From positions 69,114,314 to 69,178,313 of the forward strand of contig CM051521.1 in the NCBI GenBank assembly GCA_028015205.1: 64,000 bases of DNA, in the 5' to 3' direction. This DNA is from Mytilisepta virgata. Lineage: Eukaryota > Mollusca > Bivalvia > Mytilida > Mytilidae. Shown here one piece after another: positions 58,278 to 64,000 of this stretch. How positions within the stretch are numbered: the stretch's first letter is position 1; each line of letters starts with the position of its first letter. The notes beneath the pieces are model-generated. The model was not told the DNA's origin, searched no databases, and worked only from the letters and a program-made list of their open reading frames with translations. Made by a program: the position numbers and the translations under genes.

Positions 58278-59355
58278 AGCTCCCCAGAGCCATGTGAGCT
58301 ATTGCCATCACTTGTCGTCCATCCGTCCACAATTCACATTTTAATCTCCTGAAACCATGGCCAATTGGATCAAAACTTGGCTGCAATGGTCCTTAGGTGA
58401 TACTCTTTCGGAAATTTATCGATGACCCCCTCAACCATCCAAGATGGAACCAAGACCCGACCATAGTTTAACATAGGACCCTATGGGGATTGTATTTTAA
58501 GATCTTATCTGAAACCACTGGGCCAATTGGAACAAAACTTGGCAGCATAGTTGGTCCTCTTTCAGAATTGTATCCGATCACCCAGCCCGTCATCCAAGAT
58601 GGCCACAAGAGCCGAACACAGTTTAAGAAAGGACCCTATGGGGCATTTAATTAAAGATCTTTTTGTCTGAAATTACTTAGCCAATTGGACCAAAACTTGG
58701 CAGCAATGGTCCTTAGGTGGTCCTCTTTCAGAATTTTATCCGATGACCCCGCCCGTCATCCATGATGGCCGCCAGAGCCGAACATAGTTTAACATAGGAT
58801 CGTATGGGGAATTAAAGATGTTCTTGTCTGAAACCACATGGCCAATTTAACCAAAAACTTGGCAGCCATGGTCCTTAGTTGGTCCTTTTTCAGATTTTTA
58901 TCTGACGACTCAACCCGTCGTCAAATATGGCCACCAGAGCCGAACATAATTTAACATAGGACCCTATGGGGAATTTACTGAAAGATCTTGTCCGAAACCG
59001 CTTGGCCAATTGGAACAAAGCTTGACCTCAATGGTCCTTAAGTGATTCTCTTTCAGAAATGTTTCCGATGATCCCGCCAACCACCCGAAATGGCTCCCAG
59101 AGCCGAACATAGTTAAACATAGTACCCTAGAGATCTTTGTCTAAAACCACTGGGCCATTTGGAACAAAACTTAGTAGCAATGGTCCTTAGTTGGTCCTCT
59201 TTCAGAATTAAATCCGATGACCCCACCCGTCATCCAAGATGGCCGCCAAAGCCGAACATAGTTTAACATAGGACCTTATTGGAAAAATCACTGAATGATC
59301 TTGTTTGAAACCAGTGGCTTGGCAGCACTGTTCCAGGCTGTCAGTTAAGAGGGAC
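58278..59355 (+). mobile_element. AGCTC-family tandem array, unit 4 (3' terminus lost)
   Basis: AGCTCCCCAGAGCCATGTGAGC start; same core units; stops at CATCGTCCAGG (59355), where GGTGAGCG should follow, and CCGCAT-family sequence TTCGGGGATATTG begins. Confidence 0.85.
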
Positions 59356-59592
59356 ATCGTCCAGGTTCGGGGATATTGTTATCGCCGTCTGTCCATCCGT
59401 CACACTTTCTTGTGACTTAAACTCCTTGTTCATTTTACCTTCATGCATTTAATTTTTGTGCACTATTGTCACATACTGTATGTAGATGCGCAATAAGGTT
59501 TTAGAATTTTCGTTTTCAAAAATTAGGGCCCACAAGGGTCGAATTTTGAATATTAGGAATTCAAGCTTGTGACCTGACTCCTCTTTTATTTT
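59356..59592 (+). mobile_element. CCGCAT-family internal fragment
   Basis: TTCGGGGATATTGTTATCGCCGTCTGTCC is the family 5' region without the first hairpin arm, followed by one core unit with GATGCGCAATAAGG at 59485. Confidence 0.65.
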
Positions 59593-60687
59593 TATATCCG
59601 CATTACGGGTATATTATATTTTTCTCCGTCCGTCCGTCCGTCTGTCCGCCCGTCACACTTTGTTATGACATCAACTCCTCATTCAGTTTTGGGTAAAGCA
59701 TTTTAATTCCTTCACAGTAGTGTTGTATATATCCTGTAGATGCGCAATAAGGTTTTAAAAATTTTGATTTTGCTCAACGGGTGAAATGTGGACCAAAAAC
59801 GAGCGAATTATCATAATATGCTTGTGACATCAACTCCCCATTTATTATTGATGCAAGGCTTCTACTTTCATTATAGAATGATTGTACATGTGATGTAGAT
59901 GCGCAATAAGGTTTTAAAATTATGATTTCTTTCGTGGAGCGAAATTTGGGACCGAAAATGCCCGAATTTTCAAAATATGCTTAAAACATCAATTTTTGAA
60001 GCATTTATTATTCTAGGCTTCTGGTTTCTTTATAGGTAAATTGCCCATGGTGTAAAGATAGAAAGACAGGTTTCAAAATATTATTTTCACATAATGAACG
60101 AAATCAACAAATTGTCAAAATATGAATGTGACATCAACTCCTTATTGATTATTGATGCTAGGCTTCTACTTTGATTATAGAATGATCGTACATATGATGC
60201 AGATGCGCAATAAGATTTTAAAATTTTGATTTCATTTATGGAGCGAAAATTGGGACTGAAAATAAGAGAATTTTCAAAATACGCTTAAAACATTAATTCC
60301 TGAGGCATTTTTTATGCTAGGCTTCTGGTTTCTTCATAGGTAAATTGTCCATGATGGACAGATGCAACAAAAGATGCTCAACACACAATTTTAGACCCAC
60401 GGCATATAGGAAGTATTATAATTATCAAAATATGCTGTTGTATTTTTTTCCATTTAAAGCAAAAATGTAAATAGTCTGACCTCATCAAATCTGCCAGCAA
60501 CCAACACCTCCTTTCAAATTCAAATGGTCATTCCCTTATTGGGTTATGTGGGATGGACTGGATTGGGTTTTTTATTTTAACTCGGTGGGGGGGGGGGGTA
60601 GATGCACTAAGTTTGCATCAAAATCATCACTTGGATGAAACAAATGTGGGGAAGCGGGTATAACTGTCGTCTCCGACAGTACTCTAG
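59593..60687 (+). mobile_element. CCGCAT-family (HINE-like) element (~1.1 kb)
   Basis: 5' hairpin TATCCGCATTACGGGTATA, GTCCGTCC microsatellite, core with GATGCGCAATAAG(G/A)TTTTA at 59739, 59898 and 60202 (159 bp, then two units of ~152). A G12 run near 60578, 3' hairpin ACTGTCG-TCTC-CGACAGT (60663-60680) and CTCTAG (60687) then TTT. The final CTCTAGTTT is the same as in the AGCTC family. Confidence 0.8.
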
Positions 60688-60689
60688 TT

Positions 60690-62424
60690 TGATCTAAGTT
60701 TAATCATGTCTTATCTTGCGAGGTCATATGTCAACATGCCACTTGCCACCAGTTCACACTTTTTTGTATTAAATTATAAACTGTTATAAAAAGTGAACGT
60801 GTTCTACGGAAAGACAGTCGGAAACCGGCATCGAAATACGGAACCCGTTAAAGAGACATTTTGGACATTTTCTATATTATTTTATACTGTGTGAATTTAT
60901 TGGACTTGTTATATTTGTTAAATTTATTATTAATTTGTTTTAGTTAATACAGCAAATTATCTTTCAATTTGACTTTTATTTTTGAGTTGGTTTCCCAGCG
61001 TAGTACCAGAGAAAAATCTCGCGACGAAAGTGGTGCTAGAGCCCAGAGGAGTTTTTTGTCAAAATTCAACATCCGACAAAGTTGCGTTGCAAGACCCAAG
61101 TGTACTTATTCATAATGGAATATTATCAAAGACCAACATTCAGTTGTTACTGTGTCAACGGATATCTGCGTCATAGATTTCATCCGACCATACCGAGAAC
61201 AACAATAAACTGTATACAAGATGTGGAATACTGTCTAACGGAGATCATGTTTGCCGTGCAATAAACAGCAAGTTTTTCAAATGTGGATTATACGGACACT
61301 ATTCGAGAATATGCAGGACTCAATCGACATTCTAAAACAAAAATCAGAGAAAAAGCAGAAGAGAGACTCCGACAGACTACAAGGATACAACGAGAAGAAG
61401 AGTGTGTCGGCAATATTTCCTTTTGGTGTATTAAATGACAAAGAATTTACTGAAATTGTAAAGGAAAGAGACAACGTTTTAAAAACCGAACTCAGTGTGA
61501 TAAAGAACGGAATTCCGATTTAGAGAAAGCTTTTTCCAAAACTAGTTTAGAATTCGCAAAGCCGAAAGCTCATTTGGAATCCAGCGGAGCTGAAAATGAA
61601 CGTTTAAAACACCGACTATCTATAATTGAATCTGGTGACAAATGTACTGCACTTAAAAATGAAATGGACCTCCAGAATAACAAACACCGAAGGAATTAGA
61701 ACGAAAGCTTGAAGAACTCGTTAAAAAGTTAAAATTCAAAAATGACGTTGAAAAAGGAATGCGAGAAAAGATGGGGGAATTCTTTGATTTATACCGAAAA
61801 ACTGAAGCAGAATCTAACTACTAGAAATCCGAGTACCAGAAATTGAAAGATCAACAAAATAAATGTAGAGAAGATTGGAATGTTAGAGACAACCGTAATC
61901 ATGGAAGAAAACGTGGAACGAAACGATAAACATTATCTGACTCTGGGGTCAGAGTCAACTTAGGCCATGGGAGAGTTGTAGTATAAAAATGGAAATAATT
62001 TTCCTTAAGATAATATATTAATTAAGTGAAAACTGTTATAATTCTGGATTGATAATTAATGAACAAACTCAGTATTATATTTTGATTTAAGTTTAATCAT
62101 GTGTTATCTTGCGATATCATATGTCAACATGCCACCTGCCACCAGTTCAAACTTGTTTCTATTAAATTATAAACTGTTATAAAATGCGAACGTGTTCTAA
62201 GGAAAGACAGTATGAAACCGGCATCGAAATACGGAACCCGTTATAGAGACATTTTGGACATTTTCTACATTCTTTTATACTGTGTGAATTTATTGGACTT
62301 GTTATATTTGTTAAATTTATTATTAATTTGTTTTAGTTAATACATCAATCAATCTTTCAATTTGTGACTTTTATTTTTGAGTTTGTTCCCCAGCGTAGTG
62401 CCAGAGAAAAATCTCGGTACGAAA
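60690..62424 (+). mobile_element. Element with ~340-bp direct terminal repeats (LTR/TRIM-like)
   Basis: 60690-61029 and 62083-62424 are similar direct repeats: TGAT(C/T)TAAGTTTAATCATG, CATATGTCAACATGCCAC, AAACCGGCATCGAAATACGGAACCCG, CAGCGTAGT(A/G)CCAGAGAAAAATCTCG. The ~1.05-kb interior is A-rich with broken helical frames (61251-61523, KQKSEKKQKRDSDRLQ) and a KFFKCGLYGHYSRIC stretch like a zinc knuckle lacking its first Cys. No RT or integrase. The exact repeat ends and a target duplication could not be fixed, so it may be a non-autonomous LTR element or a duplicated repeat. Confidence 0.55.
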
Positions 62425-62807
62425 ATACCTATGACTGATTATTTGATTAGATAGACGATTTGATGGAATTCCTTCAGTCATACTTATTATTATATATAGT
62501 TTTTATATTTTATACTTATTGATTATGTTAATTAGATGTGACCCAAGACTCTGTCCTTTTACATGGTCATTCTTATTTTCTATTGGTCTGTTTGGTCATA
62601 TGTCAGTTTTTGCGGGAATCTCTTTTGTTCTTTTTACTTCCCCATGTTTTCTTTGGACATCATTGAATTGAACAGACGTGAATGTCTCAGCCTGAAATCT
62701 GTATATTAATTATAACTAATATTCTGGATCCCAACATTCTTGAAGGTCAGTACTATTGCTTTTCTACTAATCATATTATAACAGTCTATTCCGTAATATT
62801 TGCCGGT
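62425..62807. other. No gene recognised
   Basis: AT-rich sequence between the LTR-like element and the SINE-like tail; may include the SINE 5' part (62640-62800). Confidence 0.35.
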
Positions 62808-62897
62808 GGTCCGGCTTCCTCCACCAATAAAAACTGGCCACCGCGAAATAGCCAAATGTGCTGAAAACGGCGTAAAACCCCAACTAAACAAACAAAC
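62808..62897 (+). mobile_element. SINE-like 3' region with (CAAA)n tail
   Basis: GGTGGTCCGGCTTCCTCCACCAATAAAAACTGGCC...ATAGCCAAATGTGCTGAAAACGGCGTAAAACCCCAACTAAACAAACAAACAAAT. GGCGT(T)AAAC followed by a CAAA or CAAT tail is the ending I recall for short interspersed elements common in molluscs. No tRNA-like A/B box head was identified. Confidence 0.5.
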
Positions 62898-62944
62898 AAA
62901 TATAATATTTGCAGTACGTTTGTACTATGAGTGGCCGTTTATGT

Positions 62945-63150
62945 CAAAATTGCGATACTTTTATCGCGTTACTTTTTGCTATCGGCTTACTTTCAAAAAA
63001 TATCGCGATACTTTCAACAAGTAACGGCTTACTTTTAACAAGTATCGCGAAACTTCTCAAAAGCCGATACAAAAAGAGTATAAATAGTGAAAAAAGTATC
63101 GGCTTACTTCTCAAAAGTAACGCGATACTTTTTATCTTTGCATTATATGT
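62945..63150. repeat. Alternating palindromic array of GTATCGCGATAC / GTATCGGCTTAC words
   Basis: TATCGCGATAC, CTATCGGCTTAC, TAACGGCTTAC, TATCGCGAAAC, GCCGATAC, TATCGGCTTAC and TAACGCGATAC follow each other every 20-30 bp, spaced by CTTTT or CAAAAG. The two words alternate and appear in both orientations. Short open frames on both strands here are by-products. Confidence 0.7.
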
Positions 63151-63219
63151 GTTAACCAATAAAATTGGTTTTTACAAAGTATCTTCGTTCGTGTCTTCTA
63201 AAACGAGACTTCAAGTATG

Positions 63220-63382
63220 TAGCAATGTCAGTAAACACTAGGGGCGCCACTGGGTGGAAACCATAGTTTGTTTACAGTATACTGGTCCCAAAATAGGTTG
63301 GAAAAAGTTGTAAAGAAGCGGAATCCAGTTTTCAAATAACTTCCCCCAAAACAGCTCCACCTGGCGTTTACTGACATTGCTA
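63220..63382. mobile_element. 163-bp MITE with 17-bp perfect TIRs and 7-bp target duplication
   Basis: TAGCAATGTCAGTAAAC at the left (63220-63236) is exactly inverted at 63366-63382. AAGTATG flanks both sides (63213-63219 and 63383-63389). The interior has GGCGCCAC...CCACCTGGCG and is non-coding. Confidence 0.85.
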
Positions 63383-63389
63383 AAGTATG

Positions 63390-64000
63390 CACCTCTGTTA
63401 TTTATCGGAGCACTTCCACTTAGGATTGGTTTTAAAGTTACAATGCGTATGTCCTTCCGTTTCCAGGTCGATTTTGTACCATGTTTACCAAAAATTTAAG
63501 AATTTATGCAGTATCTTATATGATATAAACTGTCCTTATTAAATAATAAAAAGTGTCTGCCCGTGCTTAATTTCATACGTTTAGCCATAAAGATACAGAG
63601 TTGTGCCAAAAGTGATCGCCAAAACGTTATTTCACTTTGCATTTTCATATAAATTCTTTCTTCTTTTTTTTTAAATTCTACTGAAGTCAGTTTATTTCCA
63701 ATGTTTACAGAATTTTTACTGAACAACTATAACCAGGAAAAATGCGTTTAAAGAGGTTCGGACCAAATTATAGTGCTAAATCATGTGTAAATAGAAACAA
63801 TTTGTCAATCTGTCATATCCGTATATTTCATAGTTCGTTTATTTAAAAGACATTTGAAAAGACTTTTTCCATTCAGACATTTAATTATTTATTCAATATT
63901 TTAGACAGATTCGTCAAAAGTGACAATATCCCGTATTAGTGAAACATGTTAATTTCCATTATCTTTTTAATCCCAAGCAAGTCGAATTCCGCGCGTTATA
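63390..64000. other. No gene recognised
   Basis: AT-rich; the minus frame at 63496-63726 (76 aa) lacks motifs and splice context. Confidence 0.35.

Noticed and set aside
60677..62100. Extending the direct repeats upstream to CAGTA (60677 and 62070)
   Set aside because: 60663-60687 is the 3' hairpin and terminus of the CCGCAT element, so the extra similarity is judged accidental.
62944..63241. Open frames of 71-110 aa on both strands
   Set aside because: They come from the TATCGCGATA word array; both strands are open and no domain is seen.

Overview
The window looks like nuclear DNA from a bivalve mollusc, most likely a mussel (Mytilidae). It is AT-rich, carries one recognisable animal gene with spliced exons, and is dominated by repeat families of a kind I associate with bivalve genomes: short terminal hairpins, GTCC-type microsatellites and ~145-180 bp tandem cores. 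The organism call is inference from the sequence alone. No prokaryotic operon, rRNA, tRNA or CRISPR structure was seen.

Host genes. The plus strand carries the 3' end of a HELLS/LSH-type SNF2 chromatin-remodelling helicase gene. Its penultimate exon is at 3955-4164 and its last coding exon at 33698-33846, with a polyadenylation signal at 34152. The exons are in matching phase and are separated by a 29.5-kb intron built almost entirely of nested mobile elements. Three further candidate exons of unrecognised genes lie at 34225-34385, 45214-45314 and 47065-47217.

Mobile DNA. The main component is the 'AGCTC family'. A copy begins at AGCTCACC in a 5' hairpin, then has a TCACTTGGCGTCCGTCGTCC stretch, often a ~166-bp tandem core, then CAGGTGAGCG (inverted to the 5' end), and a 3' hairpin AGGCTCTTGAGAGCCT ending in CTCTAG or CTCTTG. 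It always sits in a run of T. Five filled/empty site pairs inside the window fix its ends. This architecture matches non-autonomous Helitron-type elements (HINE/DINE-1-like, the bivalve 'pearl' type). At least five other families share the plan: GTCTC, GTCCCCC, CCGCAT, AAGGTCTTTCC and GGCCGGG (named by their 5' hairpins).

Layout. 1-3954: family fragments, a MITE and a tandem repeat upstream of the HELLS exon. 4165-15877: intron with AGCTC copies, a duplicated block and a 400-bp TIR element. 15878-23990: a four-level nest (GTCTC element, then AGCTC element, then a gypsy LTR retrotransposon with SCAN-like gag, then an AAGGTCTTTCC element, itself holding a foldback). 24747-30570: further AGCTC copies. 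31189-33170: a palindromic GATATC-array element with a 7-bp target duplication. 34225-38337: a candidate first exon and the second copy of the duplicated block. 38561-44512: a GGCCGGG tandem array split by two AGCTC insertions. 44500-47857: candidate exons and minisatellites. 49786-51863: a 5'-truncated LINE with 10-bp target duplications. 52390-60687: AGCTC copies including a head-to-tail array. 60690-64000: an LTR-like direct-repeat element, a SINE-like tail, a TATCGCGATA array and a 163-bp TIR element.

Most short open frames in the window fall inside these repeats and are not annotated as genes.
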